This document shows, in pieces, positions 52,601 through 63,800 of a DNA stretch of 64,000 nt; the stretch's first letter is position 1, and each line of letters starts with the position of its first letter. This stretch comes from Nocardia sp. NBC_00416. GTDB taxonomy: Bacteria > Actinomycetota > Actinomycetes > Mycobacteriales > Mycobacteriaceae. Below the pieces are notes generated by a model. That model made no database searches, was not told the DNA's origin, and saw only the letters and a program-made list of their open reading frames with translations. The stretch covers positions 2,110,501 through 2,174,500 of the forward strand of contig NZ_CP107932.1 of NCBI RefSeq assembly GCF_036032445.1, given 5' to 3'. The position numbers were made by a program, and so were the translations under genes.

Positions 52601-55600
52601 CCGCAGGGCGTCTCCGTCGGCCGTCACTGCGCGCAAACCCTGGAAGGCCGGCCCGTAGTTCAAGCCGAGATCGGCGAGCCGCGCATAGATCGTCGTGGGA
52701 TCGGCCGGGCGCACGCCGAGTCCCGGGCCAGCGTCGGGGGCCGGGCCGGGGGCGGTTGCCGCCAGCACGCCGGAGGCGCACTGCTGCCACTCACCGCCGA
52801 GGCCGTCGGCGTCGTCAGCGGTGAAGAAGGTGATAGCACGCCGGCCCTCCTGCTCTGGACCGGCGTACACCTGCACGCGGATCCGGCCGGACTCCGGGAC
52901 CGTGATCGGCCGCTCGTTGACCAGCTCGGCGACGTCGGGCAGGCCGAGTTCGGCGCCGATCCACAGTGCGATGTCGACGCAGGCCGCGCCGGGCACGACC
53001 ACGGTGTCCCCCACCGCGTGATCGGCCAGCCAGGGCTGGTCCGACAGCGCGATCTGTCCGACGAAAAGCGTCGCGCCGGAGGCCGATATCTCCACTACCC
53101 CGCCCAACAGCGGATGCGCGGCGGTGTGTACGCCGAGGCGGCGCGCGTCCACCGCCCGCACCGTGGAATCGTCGGCGCCCCAGTACCGTTGCCGGTCGAA
53201 GGCGTAGGTCGGCAGCTCGACCCGGTTACCCTGGCGCACCGGCAGCAACGCGTCCCAGTTCACCTCGATGCCGCGCACATGCAGCCGCGCCGCGGCGAGC
53301 AGCAGTTCGTGTCGGCCCGAGCGCTCGCGGCGCAGGGTCCCGGTGGAGGCGAAGTCCACATCGCCCACGGTCTCGGCGATCGCGTCGACGGTGTACCGCA
53401 GCACCGGGTGCGGGCTGACCTCCACCACGGTGTCGTAGTCGTCGGCCAGGGCCCGGCGCAGCGCGGTGTCGAACAGCACCGTCGACCGCAGGTTGGTGTA
53501 CCAGTACTGCGCGCCCATCGTCGTGGTGTCGATCGGCGCGCCGGTCACGGTGGACAGGAGCGGGATCGTGGCGGACCGCGACGTGATCGGCGCCAGCTGA
53601 TCCAGTACTTCGGCCTGCACCGCGTCCACGTGGTGGGAGTGCGACGCGTAGTCGACATTGACGCGGCGGTGCCAGATTTCGTGCCGGTCCAGCTCCGCCG
53701 CCAGTTCGCCGATGGCGGTATCGTCACCGGCGACCACCACCGCGCCCGGGCCGTTGACCGCGGCGACCGACAGCCTGGTCTCCCGGCCGGATAGCCGGGT
53801 GCGGACGTCCGCTTCGGACAGCGCCACGCTGAGCATCCCGCCGCGCCCGGCTATCCGGGTGATCGCCCGGCTCCGCAGGGCCACCACCCGCGCCGAGTCC
53901 CGCAGGCTCAGCGCACCCGCGATATGGGCCGCCGCGATCTCGCCCTGGGAGTGGCCGATCACCGCCTGCGGGCGGACGCCGAGGTGTATCCACAGCTTGG
54001 CCAGCGACACCATCATCGCCCACAGCACCGGTTGCACCACGTCGACCCGGTCCAGGTCCGGCGCGCCTGCCGCACCGGTGAGCACATCCAGTAGTGACCA
54101 GTCCACGAACGGTTCGAGCGCTTCGGCGCATTCGCCCAGATAGGTCGCGAACTCCGGGCTCGACTCCAGCAACGAATCGGCCATACCCGCCCATTGCGAG
54201 CCTTGGCCGGGGAACACGAACACCGTCCGGCGCCCGGTGGCGGCGGTGCCGCGGACCAGATCGTCGTCGAGACCGTCGCCGGCCAAGGCGGCGAGCCCGC
54301 GGCGCAACGATTCCCCGGTCGAGCCGACCACGACCGCGCGCTCTCCCAGCAGTGCCCGGCCGCGCAGCGACGAGGCGATATCGCCGGGCGCCGCGTCGAG
54401 CACCCGGTCCGCCGCGAGCAGGCCGGCGGCCTGCCCGGCCAGCGATTTCGGGGAACGGGCCGAAAGGAGCAGGGCCGTCGCCGCCGGCTCACCCGGAGGC
54501 GACGCGGCCGGATCCACTGTCTCGGGCCCGTTGCCGGATACGGCGGCATCGACCGGATCCGGCGCTTCTTCGATGAGGATGTGGGCATTGGTACCGCTGA
54601 CTCCGAAGGCCGATACACCCGCCCGCCGCGGCGTTTCCCGGCGCGGCCAGGGCCGCGCGGTATCCAGTATCCGCACGTTCCCACCGGTCCAGTCGATCTT
54701 CGTCGACGGACGGTCGGCGTGCAGGGTGCGCGGCAGCCGCTCGTTGCCGAGGGCGAGGACCATTTTGATCAGTCCCGCGATCCCCGCCGCGGCCTGCGTA
54801 TGCCCGATATTCGATTTCACCGATCCCAGCCACAGCGGATCGCGTCCGCGCCGCCTGCCGTAGGTGGCCAGCAGGGCATGCGCCTCGATGGGATCGCCGA
54901 GCGCGGTGCCGGTTCCGTGTGCTTCGACGGCGTCGATATCGTCGGCCAGCAGACCCGCGGACGCCAGCGCGTCCTCGATGACCCGCTGTTGCGCCGGACC
55001 GTTGGGCGCGGTCAGCCCGTTGGACGCACCATCCTGGTTCACCGCGGAGCCCCGGATGACCGCCAGGATCCGCCGGCCCGCGGCCCGCGCATCGGAAAGA
55101 CGTTCGGCTACCAGTACTCCGACGCCTTCGGCCCAGCCGGTGCCGTCCGCCCCGTCGCCGAATGCCTTGCAGCGGCCGTCCCGCGCCAATCCGTGCTGCC
55201 GGGAGAACTCCACGAACAGCGCGGGGGAGCTCATCAGCGTCACCCCGCCGATCACGGCGCTGTCGCATTCCCGTTCGCGCAGCGACCGCACCGCGAGGTG
55301 GGTGGCCACCAGCGACGCCGAGCAGGCGGTGTCCACGGTGAGCGCGGGGCCCTCGAGCCCGAAGGAGTACGAGATCCGGCCGGAGGCGACACTGGCCGCG
55401 TTCCCCACTCCCAGATAGCCTTCCAGCTCCGGCGGGTAGCCCGACAGTGTGCTCGGGTAGTCGTTGCCGTTGGTGCCGATGAACACGCCCGTGCGGCTGC
55501 CGCGCAGACCGGTCGGGTCGATACCGGCGTGTTCGAAGGCCTGCCACGTCGTCTCGAGCAGGAGCCGATGCTGCGGGTCGGAGGCCAGCGCCTCCCGCGG

Positions 55601-55933
55601 GGACACCCCGAACAGCCCGGCGTCGAAACCGGCTATATCGGAGAGGAATCCGCCCTGCGCGGTCGTCGATGTTCCCGGTCCCTGCTCCTCGTCGAACAAG
55701 GTCGCCAGATCCCAGCCGCGGTCGGCGGGGAACTCGCCGACCGCGTCCCGCTCGTCGTCCAGCAGTCGCCAGAAGCTGTCGGGTCCCTCCGCTCCGCCCG
55801 GGAAACGGCAGCCGATCCCGACGATCGCGATGGGCTCGCGGCGGTCGTTCTCCAGCGTCGCCAGGTCGCGCCGTGACTGCTGCAGCTCCAGCGAGACCTT
55901 CTTGAGCAGGTCGCGAATACGATCGTCTTGCAT
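46610..55933 (-). CDS. Modular type I PKS, last two modules: KS-AT-DH-KR-ACP-KS-AT-ACP-TE
   Basis: 3107 aa. N-terminal docking helix 1-32; KS about 33-460 (TACSASL Cys about 204); AT about 569-860 with GHSQG and YASH (about 761), predicting methylmalonyl-CoA; DH about 930-1205 with HPLLGG, DHAVGD (His about 968) and HPALLD; KR about 1405-1590 with GGLGLLG, Ser and Tyr present (FSSAAG, SNYAAAN); ACP with GMDSL about 1716; second KS about 1777-2200 (TACSSSL about 1954); AT with GHSIG and HAFH (about 2505), predicting malonyl-CoA; ACP with GMTSL (about 2748); thioesterase about 2840-3080 with GRSLGG (about 2934). The final module has no reductive domain, so the chain leaves as a beta-keto acyl group. 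GAGG-rich ribosome site before ATG; 34 bp after the upstream PKS gene. Confidence 0.95.
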   Translation of the reverse strand: MQDDRIRDLLKKVSLELQQSRRDLATLENDRREPIAIVGIGCRFPGGAEGPDSFWRLLDDERDAVGEFPADRGWDLATLFDEEQGPGTSTTAQGGFLSDIAGFDAGLFGVSPREALASDPQHRLLLETTWQAFEHAGIDPTGLRGSRTGVFIGTNGNDYPSTLSGYPPELEGYLGVGNAASVASGRISYSFGLEGPALTVDTACSASLVATHLAVRSLRERECDSAVIGGVTLMSSPALFVEFSRQHGLARDGRCKAFGDGADGTGWAEGVGVLVAERLSDARAAGRRILAVIRGSAVNQDGASNGLTAPNGPAQQRVIEDALASAGLLADDIDAVEAHGTGTALGDPIEAHALLATYGRRRGRDPLWLGSVKSNIGHTQAAAGIAGLIKMVLALGNERLPRTLHADRPSTKIDWTGGNVRILDTARPWPRRETPRRAGVSAFGVSGTNAHILIEEAPDPVDAAVSGNGPETVDPAASPPGEPAATALLLSARSPKSLAGQAAGLLAADRVLDAAPGDIASSLRGRALLGERAVVVGSTGESLRRGLAALAGDGLDDDLVRGTAATGRRTVFVFPGQGSQWAGMADSLLESSPEFATYLGECAEALEPFVDWSLLDVLTGAAGAPDLDRVDVVQPVLWAMMVSLAKLWIHLGVRPQAVIGHSQGEIAAAHIAGALSLRDSARVVALRSRAITRIAGRGGMLSVALSEADVRTRLSGRETRLSVAAVNGPGAVVVAGDDTAIGELAAELDRHEIWHRRVNVDYASHSHHVDAVQAEVLDQLAPITSRSATIPLLSTVTGAPIDTTTMGAQYWYTNLRSTVLFDTALRRALADDYDTVVEVSPHPVLRYTVDAIAETVGDVDFASTGTLRRERSGRHELLLAAARLHVRGIEVNWDALLPVRQGNRVELPTYAFDRQRYWGADDSTVRAVDARRLGVHTAAHPLLGGVVEISASGATLFVGQIALSDQPWLADHAVGDTVVVPGAACVDIALWIGAELGLPDVAELVNERPITVPESGRIRVQVYAGPEQEGRRAITFFTADDADGLGGEWQQCASGVLAATAPGPAPDAGPGLGVRPADPTTIYARLADLGLNYGPAFQGLRAVTADGDALRAVASLPGSHEAGPAFSIHPALLDSALHAIPYFQGELALPFSWSGVRLWAREARELSVRVTGLGDHTFGVIAVDPQGAPVVTIESVSLRPVAGLAPPPAAGVRPHRVSWRPLQPVEPTGSAPAAVLLTEHADRHRDSGIRPVTALSEVAPANTALVLLDTAELGDDTPTGSLAAEVHAITARALARLREWLAHDNPGARLAVLVRCGQAVLETDAPDLRFGALAGLVRAAQTENPGRFLLVDHDGTADHTALADVAATAVGADESEVGVRAGHPVFVPRLEPVSDTDPGTAEDPVPDGPGTALIVGGLGLLGRMTALELADRGDVSTVVLVSRRGPADDQAMAARAELEAVGVGVEVVACDAADRAQLAAVLAVIPDSRPLTAVVHAAGALADRPLHSLTPEALHEVLRSKVDIAWNLHELTAGIALRSFVLFSSAAGTLGIAGQSNYAAANTFLDSLAQYRRGTGSPASSLAWGLWESASALTGHLRDADRQRLARQGVRALTSAVGVGLLRQCLRAGSVDLVPVDLVAAQWQDTMSPILRGALRYRPALRQAAADRAGDAQRLRALAGREQAAAVDALVLEHAAAVLGYDTPAAISATSTFKDLGMDSLTAVELRNRLARALEIRLAATVVFDHPTPVALAAEIGARLAGAGVSPRPRVRTAPSAAAEEPVAVVGMGCRYPGGVRSAGGLWDLVVGGVDAVSGWPGDRGWDGAGLFSVDRGRAGSSYVRAGGFVEGMADFDAGLFGMSPREALATDPQQRQLLEVTWETLEGAGIDPLSLRGSNTGVYTGIVAADYADGYWTAVPPELEGYVGVGTMTSVASGRVAYTFGLQGPAISVDTACSSSLVSIHLAVAALRNRECDLALAGGVTLLTSPAGFIEFSRQRGLSPDGRCRSFAAGADGTGWAEGVGMVLLQRLSDARRSGREILAVIRSTAINQDGASNGLTAPNGAAQQQVIRRALESAGLDIGEVDAVEAHGTGTVLGDPIEANALLGTYGRRTGAEPLYVGSLKSNIGHTAAAAGVGGVIKMVEALRRGVLPASLHVDRPTDLVDWESGSVRVLTESRPWPETGRARRAGVSAFGVSGTNAHVILEQAPVPSAPPADEGPTGETTTAWPLSGHTASALRRQARDLARHIREHPSIDTAAVAHTLITSRARLAHRAVVVAAAPDEFVTRLTALADGSPTSTTVHGARKRDAVLGYMFTGQGSQRPGMGSALARRYPVFADTYAQVLALFDARLRGRIEGSLPELIRTGPAATLDRTVFAQPALFAFEVALFRLLESWGARPAYLCGHSIGEIAAAHVAGVMTLDVAVDLVVHRATSMFALPAGGAMLAVEMSVAELDSLADWRADLDLAAVNGPTSLVVAGGSAAVERLRGTVLEQGRRARILGVSHAFHSRLMDPMSASFEQALAPIEFAAPRIPLVSTVTGTIAPAEEIGSAGYWVRQVRRPVLFRETVRELARLGVTHLVELGPDAHLTPHALATSAADASDSGLTVTAAVRRDRDEVETVLLAAARLELGGTGIDWNRATGMGRAVAATTLPTYPFERERYWLPPGPAALAAVRRTTAAPEPAAAAAPEPAPEPEPAAAPELAGEPVDPVALSGADLLHLVRRAGAEVLGLDDPARVGDRTSFAELGMTSLAAVELTEKLRARLRIDLAASAPIEFPTPAELAAHLEVATAGTGSVRAVSDHSLPTFYLELNRRGEREAAAALIVAASHTRDSFDGNRSRELTPPPVRLSPGDDPAAPLVVCFPALTAMSGPHEFAGFARALGENHPVYAMEAPGYRPDSSLPADLRTYLHAQAEAISAAVGDRDFVVVGRSLGGCVAHAVTTELIGHGRAPLGLALIDTYPIDTPTRPGKQWWMAALIDGMLRRIDDLQLDLAPQRLTTMGAYLRLTADLAAEPIPVPTLLVRAADRLPGMPTEPGVPWQADWPYATDRVDVPGDHFSVLESCSADTAAAVGAWIRALAAEPVDAADVRADRARGSDPRRAVTP

Positions 55934-55967
55934 CCCTCTACCTCATTGGTCGCATCGTGCGGGTTGA

Positions 55968-58900
55968 TCAGGAGATGCCGAGGTTCTTCTCGATGAACTC
56001 GGCGAGCTCCGCGTCCGTGGCGTCGTCCAACTGCTCGACCGGGTCCGCGTCGGTCGCGCGACGGTCGAGTACGGCCAGCAGAGCGGTCAGTTCGGACCGG
56101 GCCCGGGCGGCCAGGTCGCCGTCCAGGCCGGTCAGCGATTCACCCAGGTGCGCGATCTGCCCGACGACATCGGGCCCGGAATGCTCGGCGAACCGCTGGG
56201 ACAGCAGATGGTCCGCGAGCGCCGCCGGGGTCGCATAGTCGAACAGCACCGCCGGCGACAGCGCGAGACCCGTGCGCGCCCGCAACCGGTTGCGCAGTTC
56301 CACGGCGGTGATCGAATCGAACCCCTGGTCGCTGAAGCTGCGCTGCGGATCGATCCGTGCGGGCGAGCCGATCGCCTGGACCGCGGCGATATGTTCCTGG
56401 ACGAGCCCGACCACCCGGTCGCGCCGCGCCGCGTCGGGCAGTGCCGTCAGCTCACGCCACAGCGTGTCGTGCGTGGTTTCGGCGGCGGCGTCGGCCCGGG
56501 TGACCTCGACCAGGCCGCTCGTGACGGCATTGTGCTGCTGCGCGGCGAGCCGGTCCCAGTTCACATCGGCCACCACGCGGTGGCTGTCGCGCCCGGCGAT
56601 GGCGAACGGGAGCACGGCCAGCGCTCGGGCCGGGTCCATCGGCCGGAACCCGTTGGCCGCCGCACGCCGCGCGCCGGACTCGTCGATGATTCCGTCGCCC
56701 GCCCACAGACCCCAGGAGATAGAGGTGGCCGGTAGACCGTTGCGCTCCCGATGGCGGGCGAGCGCGTCGAGATAACTGTTGCCGGGGGCGTAGTTGGCCT
56801 GTCCGGATACTCCGCACAGTCCGGCCACCGAGGAGAACAACACGAAGGCGGACAATCGGTGCGACCGGGTGACCTCGTGCAGATTGTGCGCCCCGACCGC
56901 TTTGGCGGCGAGGGCGTTGCGTATCTGCGCGGGGGTGAGTGCGGCGATCGACGCATCGTCGAGTGCGGCCGCCGTGTGGAAGACAGCGGCCAGCGGATGC
57001 GCGGGATCCACCGACTCCACGACGGCTCGCAGGGCCCCCAGATCGGCCACATCGCATCGGGCGACGCTCACCTGCGCACCGAGGCCGGTCAGTTCGCCGG
57101 CGAATTCCCGGGCCCCGGCGCTTTCGGCCCCGCTCCGGCCGGTGAGCAGCAGCTGCCGGGCGCCGTGCTCGACCAGCCATCGGGCCAGTGCGCGACCCAG
57201 CGCGCCGAATCCGCCCGTGATCAAGATCGTCGTGTCGGGGTCCGGTGTCCAGGCCTGCCCGGTTGCGGCGGAGCGATGACGGACGAGCCGCCGGGCGAGC
57301 ATCCGCCCGGACCGCACGGCGATCTCGGTTTCGCGACCTGCCCCGGCGGTACTCACCGCGGCCACGGCGCCGGCCGCGGTAGCCGGATCGTCGATATCGA
57401 TCACGCCGCCCCAGATATGCGGTACTTCCACCGCGGCCACGGCGCCGAATCCCCACACCAGCGCGTCCGCCGGACCGGGTGCCCGGTCTGCCGCGACCGC
57501 CGCGACCGCCCCCGTGGTCACCGCCCATACCCTGGTGTCCACTCCGAGGCTCTCGCATTCCTGCACGAGCGTGACGATCGGATACAGAGTCCGGGCCAGC
57601 GCCGGTCCGGGGTCCGCGGCGGTTGCGCCCGGCGGCGCCGACAGTGCGATGATCCCCGACGGAGCGACCGAGCCGACGGCGTCGCGCACTCGGGCCCGGA
57701 AGGCCGCGAGATCGTCGAATTCGTCCGGCTCGAACAGCAGTTCGCGCACGGTCGCACCCAGTGCCCGCAGCGCGGCCGGCACCCCCGCGCCCTGGTCGCT
57801 GCCGCGGTGATCGACCACCAGCCACGTCCCCGGTTCGGCACTCGCGGACGGGACCGCGATATCGGCGAATTCGACCGAATAGCTCCACCTGTCGCGCTCG
57901 CCGGCCGTGCGGGTCCGCTCGTGATAGGCCGCCAGCCTCTCCACCAGGCCCTCAACGGTCACCGTGTCGCCGACATCTCCGAGTAGCAGCCGCAGCGCAT
58001 CCGGATCCTGCTCGCGGACCACGGTCCAGAAGTCGGTATCGGACGCATCGGCGGCCGCACCTTGTTCCGCGGGACGCGCCGGCCAATGCCGTTCCCGCTG
58101 GAACGCGTAGGTGGGCAACGGCACGAGCGCAGAGTCCGGGAGCACCGCGGTCCAATCCGGTGTCACGCCTTCGACGTGCAGGCGGGCCACGGCCGCCAGC
58201 ACGGATTCGTCGGCGCGAACTCCGGCGCGCAAGGTGGTGATCACCACCGGCTCCGCGCCGCCCGGCCCCGTCGGCGCGGGTTGCGCACCGAGCGTATCGG
58301 CGGCGAGCGCGGCGAGCACACCACCCGGCCCCACTTCGAGAAAGACGTTCTCCCCCAGCGCCTGAGCCGATTCGACGGCCTGCGCGAACCGGACGGTCTC
58401 GCGTATCTGCCGGGTCCAGTACCGGGCATCGAGCACGTCCCCGGTCTCGACCCGTTCTCCGCTCAGATCGGCGATGATCGGCAGCACTGCGGGCCGGTAG
58501 GTCAGCTCCGCGGCCGCGGCCTCGAATTCGGCCAGTACCCCGTCCATCTGTGCGGAGTGGAACGCGTGCGAGGTGTTGAGGCGTTTGGTCCGGCGACCTT
58601 CCCGCCGGAACAGTTCCGCGACCGCCGCTATCCGCTCCGGGTCGCCGGAGACGACAACGGAACGTGGTCCGTTGACGGCGGCGATATCCACCGCCGACCC
58701 GCTCGCGCGGACGCGCACTTCGTCGGCGGTGGCCTCGACCGCCATCATGGCCCCGGTCCGGCCCGAGTGCTGCATCAGGCGGGCCCGCACAGCTACCAGG
58801 CGGCACGCGTCGTCCAGTGACAGCACACCGGCCACGTGCGCGGCCGCGATCTCACCGATCGAATGTCCGACCACGCACGCCGGCCGGATACCCCAGGAGC

Positions 58901-60842
58901 GCAACAGTTCGGCCAGGGCCACTTCGACGGCGAACAGCCCGGTCTGGGTGTAGAGAGTCTGGTCGAGCAGGGCTGCGCCGGCGTCCTCTCCGAGCACGAC
59001 GTCGCGCAGCGGAACCGCCGGTGTTCCCGCGCGCACGGTGTCGAAGACCGCGCAGATCCGGTCGAAGGTCTCCCGGAACACCGGGAACCGCTGCCGCAGT
59101 TCGCGACCCATTCCGGGGAATTGACTGCCCTGTCCGCTGAACAGGAAGGTGACCGAAGAATGCCGCGCCCTGCCGATATGCGCGGAAGCGAGTCCGGCCC
59201 CCGAGCCCAGGGCGCCGAGCCCGGACAGCAGATCGTCGAGAGTGTCGCCGACGATCGCGGACCGGTATTCGAAGGCGGTCCGGCCGACCGCCAGGGTCCG
59301 GGCGATCGCCGCGAGATCCGCGGACTCCTGGCGGCGCAGGTGGTGGGACAACTCCGCCGCCTGCCCCCGCAGCGCCTGCTCGCTGCGCGCCGACAGCACC
59401 CACGGATGCGGCCCGCCGGTGTTCGCCGTCCGGCCGTCGCGAGTGCCGCCGGGCTGTTCCCCGGCCTGTTCGAGGATGAGATGGGCGTTGGTGCCGCTGA
59501 TCCCGAACGAGGAGATGCCCGCGCGCCGAGGTCTGTCCCGGTGCGGCCAGTCGCGCTCTTCGGCCAGCAACCGCAGCGGTATCTCGTCCCAGTCGATGTG
59601 CCGGGTGGGGCGGTCGGCGTACAGCGATCGCGGTAGGCGCGCGTGCGCCATGGCCATCGCCATCTTGATCACCGCCCCGACCCCGGCGGCGGCCTGGCTG
59701 TGCCCGATATTGGATTTCAACGACCCGACGTGGATGGGGTCGTCGGGCGACCGCCCGGCGCCGTAGGCCCGGGCCAGCGCGCCGATCTCGATGGGGTCGC
59801 CGAGCACGGTTCCCGTCCCGTGCGCCTCGACGACATCGATATCGGCAGGCGACAGACCGGCCCGGTCGAGAGCGGCGCCGATGACCCGTTCCTGCGCGGG
59901 ACCGTTCGGTGCGGTCAGCTGACTGCTCGCACCGTCCTGGTTGATCGCGCAGGACCGGATCAGGCCGTGGATCCGGCGACCGTTGCGGCGCGCGTCCGAA
60001 ACCCGTTCGAGCAGCAGGAGTCCCGCACCCTCGGACCAGCCGGTGCCGTCGGCCGTCTCGGAGAACGACCGGCACCGGCCGTCCGGTGACAGCGCACGCT
60101 GCCGGCTGAAATCGATGAACGTCGTCGGTGTCGACATGATCGTGACACCACCCGCGACCGCCAGATCGGTATCGCCGCGGCGCAGCGCGGCACAGGCCTG
60201 CGCGATCGCCACCAGGGAGGACGAGCAGGCGGTATCGACGGTCACCGCGGGCCCGGTCAGGCCCAGGTGGTAGGCCACCCGGCCGGAGACCACGCTCGCC
60301 GCACTGCCGATCACCACGTACCCGTCCTGTGGTGAACCGGTCGGCAGCTGGGTGCCGTAGTCGTAGTACATGACGCCGGTGAACACACCGGTGTTGCTGC
60401 CGCGCAGACTGTCGGGAACGATAGCGGCCCGCTCCAGCAGTTCCCAGCTCAGTTCGAGTACGAGACGCTGCTGTGGATCGGTGGCCACCGCCTCCCGGTT
60501 CCCGATATTGAAGAACGCAGGGTCGAATTGGTCGGCGTCGTAGAGGAATCCGCCTTGGTTCGTCGTCGATTTACCAGGCGTGTCCGGGTCGGCGTCGTAC
60601 AGCGTGGACGACCACCCGCGGTTGCCGGGAAACTCGCCGACCGCATCGGTTCCGCCGGCGACGAGGTCCCACAGGTCCTCCGGGGACCGCACACCGCCCG
60701 GATAACGGCACGCCATGCTCACGATCGCGATGGGTTCGTCGGCTCGGGCGGCCGTCTCTTCCAGTTCTCTTCTGGTGCGCTGCAATTCAGCGGTGACCCG
60801 CTTGAGATAGTCGCGCAGTTTGTCTTCGCTGGTGGTCGTCAT
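55968..60842 (-). CDS. Modular type I PKS: KS-AT-KR-ACP
   Basis: 1624 aa. N-terminal docking coiled-coil about 1-35 ([25 protein letters not shown]); KS about 37-460 with TACSSSL (about 206) and both His motifs; AT about 563-860 with GHSIG (about 660) and HAFH (about 761), predicting malonyl-CoA; KR about 1205-1395 with GGFGALG, LDD (B-type hydroxyl stereochemistry), FSSVAG and NYAPGN; ACP with GFDSI about 1506; C-terminal docking helices about 1545-1624. The module adds an acetate unit and leaves a hydroxyl. ATG 60842 shares a base with the upstream TGA; a GTG three bases earlier is an alternative. GAGG lies 4 nt before the ATG. Confidence 0.95.
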   Translation of the reverse strand: MTTTSEDKLRDYLKRVTAELQRTRRELEETAARADEPIAIVSMACRYPGGVRSPEDLWDLVAGGTDAVGEFPGNRGWSSTLYDADPDTPGKSTTNQGGFLYDADQFDPAFFNIGNREAVATDPQQRLVLELSWELLERAAIVPDSLRGSNTGVFTGVMYYDYGTQLPTGSPQDGYVVIGSAASVVSGRVAYHLGLTGPAVTVDTACSSSLVAIAQACAALRRGDTDLAVAGGVTIMSTPTTFIDFSRQRALSPDGRCRSFSETADGTGWSEGAGLLLLERVSDARRNGRRIHGLIRSCAINQDGASSQLTAPNGPAQERVIGAALDRAGLSPADIDVVEAHGTGTVLGDPIEIGALARAYGAGRSPDDPIHVGSLKSNIGHSQAAAGVGAVIKMAMAMAHARLPRSLYADRPTRHIDWDEIPLRLLAEERDWPHRDRPRRAGISSFGISGTNAHLILEQAGEQPGGTRDGRTANTGGPHPWVLSARSEQALRGQAAELSHHLRRQESADLAAIARTLAVGRTAFEYRSAIVGDTLDDLLSGLGALGSGAGLASAHIGRARHSSVTFLFSGQGSQFPGMGRELRQRFPVFRETFDRICAVFDTVRAGTPAVPLRDVVLGEDAGAALLDQTLYTQTGLFAVEVALAELLRSWGIRPACVVGHSIGEIAAAHVAGVLSLDDACRLVAVRARLMQHSGRTGAMMAVEATADEVRVRASGSAVDIAAVNGPRSVVVSGDPERIAAVAELFRREGRRTKRLNTSHAFHSAQMDGVLAEFEAAAAELTYRPAVLPIIADLSGERVETGDVLDARYWTRQIRETVRFAQAVESAQALGENVFLEVGPGGVLAALAADTLGAQPAPTGPGGAEPVVITTLRAGVRADESVLAAVARLHVEGVTPDWTAVLPDSALVPLPTYAFQRERHWPARPAEQGAAADASDTDFWTVVREQDPDALRLLLGDVGDTVTVEGLVERLAAYHERTRTAGERDRWSYSVEFADIAVPSASAEPGTWLVVDHRGSDQGAGVPAALRALGATVRELLFEPDEFDDLAAFRARVRDAVGSVAPSGIIALSAPPGATAADPGPALARTLYPIVTLVQECESLGVDTRVWAVTTGAVAAVAADRAPGPADALVWGFGAVAAVEVPHIWGGVIDIDDPATAAGAVAAVSTAGAGRETEIAVRSGRMLARRLVRHRSAATGQAWTPDPDTTILITGGFGALGRALARWLVEHGARQLLLTGRSGAESAGAREFAGELTGLGAQVSVARCDVADLGALRAVVESVDPAHPLAAVFHTAAALDDASIAALTPAQIRNALAAKAVGAHNLHEVTRSHRLSAFVLFSSVAGLCGVSGQANYAPGNSYLDALARHRERNGLPATSISWGLWAGDGIIDESGARRAAANGFRPMDPARALAVLPFAIAGRDSHRVVADVNWDRLAAQQHNAVTSGLVEVTRADAAAETTHDTLWRELTALPDAARRDRVVGLVQEHIAAVQAIGSPARIDPQRSFSDQGFDSITAVELRNRLRARTGLALSPAVLFDYATPAALADHLLSQRFAEHSGPDVVGQIAHLGESLTGLDGDLAARARSELTALLAVLDRRATDADPVEQLDDATDAELAEFIEKNLGIS

Positions 60843-63800
60843 CACGCCTCATCTCGGCTCAATCCGAGCTGGTTGTCGATCAGGTCGAAGATTTCGTCGT
60901 CGGTGGCCGGGGTCAGATCGAGTTCGTCGGTGCGGCGGGCGCGATCGACTTTCGAGGTGAGCTCCCGCAGCTGGGTCAACAGCTGATCGCGGGCCGCGCC
61001 GTCGGCGATGGTGGATTCCCGGTTCGCCCGCTCCAGCTGGGCGAGCAGACCCGCGAGGTCGAAGTCCGCGCCGGATGCTTTCGGCACCGGCGATGATTCG
61101 CCGCGTTCGAGGAGTTCGGCGAGGTGTTCGCCGAGCTGTTCGACGGTCGGATAGTCGATCAGCACCGTCGCGGGCAGGCGGAGACCGCAGGCCCGGGATA
61201 TCTCATTGCGCAGTTCCACCGCGGCCAGCGAATCCACCCCCATGTCCAGGAATCCCCGCCGGAGATCGAGATCGGCGCCCGAGGCGAAGCCCAGTGCCCG
61301 GGCCACCGCGTCCCGGACGAGCGCGGCGGCGATGTCCTTGCGCGGGCCGGGCGGCAGCACGCCCTGGTCGGCCGAATCGAGAGGGTCGACGGGAGCGGTA
61401 TCGATATCGGCAGGTCGCGAGGCCGTGGCGGGCCACCGACCGGCCGGGGTGACGGCCGCCGTCCGCCATGCCGACGTGGCCAGGACATGCTGCGCCCCGG
61501 CGGCGAGCGCGATATCGAGGTACCGCGTCGCCTGCTCGGCGGTCAGCGACCCGACACCCGATCGCCGCAGCCGCGCGCGTTCGGTGTTCGTGAGCGCGGA
61601 CCCCATACCCTCGGCGGCTTCCCAGAGCCCCCAGCCGATCGAGGTCGCGGGCAGGCCCAGGCTGTGCCGCAGCCGGGCCAGCCCGTCGAGGAAGGAGTTC
61701 GCGGCGCCGTAGCAGGATTGGCCCGGATTGCCGGTGGTCGCCACCATCGACGAGAACAGCACGAACGCCCTGAGTTCCCGGCAGTGCAGCGTCTGCTCGT
61801 GCAAGTTCCAGGCGCCGTCGACCTTGGGCCGCAGGGTCGCGGCGAGCTGCCCGGGTTCGATAGTGGTCAACGCCGCGTCGTCGAGGACGCCGGCCAAGTG
61901 AAAGATCGCGGTGAGCGGTGTGGCCGGGTCGATTCCGGCGAGCAGCTGCCCGATCCGGCCGGGCTCGGCGATATCGCAGGCGGCCGTGGTCACCTCCGCG
62001 CCGAGCCGCTCGAGTTCGCCGATCAGCTCGGCGCGCACGGGCGTGCGGCTCACCAGGAGCAGACGCCGCGCGCGATGTGCTGTGACGAGGTGCCGGCAGA
62101 CGATCCGAGCCAGCGCTCCCGAAGCGCCGGTGACCAGCACCGTGCCGTCGAACGGATCGGCGTCGCGGCCATTTCCGCCGGAGCTGTCGGCGGGCCGCAG
62201 CGGTTCCACCGCGGCTTCGTGCACCCGGCCGGACCGGAGCACGACCTCGGGATCGGCGATGGTCTCGACTGCGGCCGCCAACTGCCCGACCTCGGCAGGC
62301 GCATCGGTGTCGACCAACCGGAACCGTCCCGGCCATTCGTGCTGGGCACTGCGCACCAGTCCCGCGAGCGCCTGCCGCGAAAGGGCCCCGGGTGAGCAGT
62401 CCGTCCCGTCGATCACCACCGCGAGTTGCGAATCGGCCCACAGATCGTCGTTCACCCAGTCCTGCAGCAGCGTGATGTGCTCGGCGACGACGCGATGCGT
62501 CGCCGCGGCGACATCGTCGATATCGCTCGCCGACGGCTCCGGCACGGCGAGCACCACCGCCGGTACCGGTCTCCCGTCGCGGACCGCGTCACGCAGCGCT
62601 GCCGGACCGGTGAATCCGCCCGCACCGCCGCCGGCCGCGATGACCGCGACCTCGCCGCGCGCCACGGCCGCTACCGGGCCGGCGGGCCGCCGGATCAACC
62701 GGCCGGGCACCCCGTCGTCCGGGCCGGTCGGCAGAGTCGCCGGCAGCAGGGTCACCTCATCGATCTCGACGATCGGATCACCGTCGGCCGCCGCGAGTCG
62801 TATTCCGGCGCTGTATCGATCGGTGCGCGCGAGATACGCGGTCACCGGCCCACGCGGTTGGGAGCGGACCCGGACCCCGCGGAACTGAGCGGGCACCACC
62901 GTACCCGATCCGGCGTTCAGCACGGCCGCGACGAACGGGTGGAGCACCGCGTCGAGCAGCGCCGGATGCACGCGATATCCGCTGTCGGCCGGGACTGTCC
63001 GGTCGAGTTCGACGACCGCCCGGAGCCGTCCGGATTCTGCCACCGCCCACTGCCGCAGATTCCGGAACGCCGGACCGTACCGGTAACCGTCGGCGGCCAG
63101 GTCGTCGTACAGTTCCGCGGTCGACCGCTGCGGGACCAGCAGCTCGCCCTGCGCCTGCGCCCTGGCACACGCCGACCCGGACCGCGTCAGCTGCCCGGTC
63201 GCATGGGTCACCCAGTCGGAGTCGGCGGTGCGCGAGCGGATGGACAGGTGCCGCGTCGCTCCCGGACCGCGGTGCTCGGGTGCGGCCACCACGACCTCGA
63301 CGACTCGGTCGGATTCGGCGAGCGGCATCGGGACCGTCAGGTCGAGCTGTTCGACCTCCTCGTCTCCCGCGACCGCGGCGGCGTACAGCGCCAGATCCAG
63401 GAATCCGGTCCCGGGAAAGATCGCTGCGCTGCCGACCACGTGATCGGCGAGCCACGGCGCGGAGCGCAACGAGACGACTCCGGTGAGCAGCACGGCGTCG
63501 TCGACGGAACGCACGACCGTCGCGAGGACCGGATGGTTCCGGTCGCTCGGCCGCGGACTGCTCCAGTAACGGGTACGGCTGAAGGCGTAGGTGGGCAGCG
63601 GGGTCGTCTCCGCGGGCCTGGTCCGCGCGAGGTCGCGCCACCGCAGGTCCGCGCCGTCGAGGTAGAGCGCCTCCAGCGCCCGCGCCGCGGTGACCGGTTC
63701 GGCGCCACGGCGGGTCGCGGTCGCCGCGAGGACCACCGGCGGTTCCGCTGCCGAGTCCGGTACCGACTGCGTGATCATCGGCAGCAGGACCGCGTCGGGT

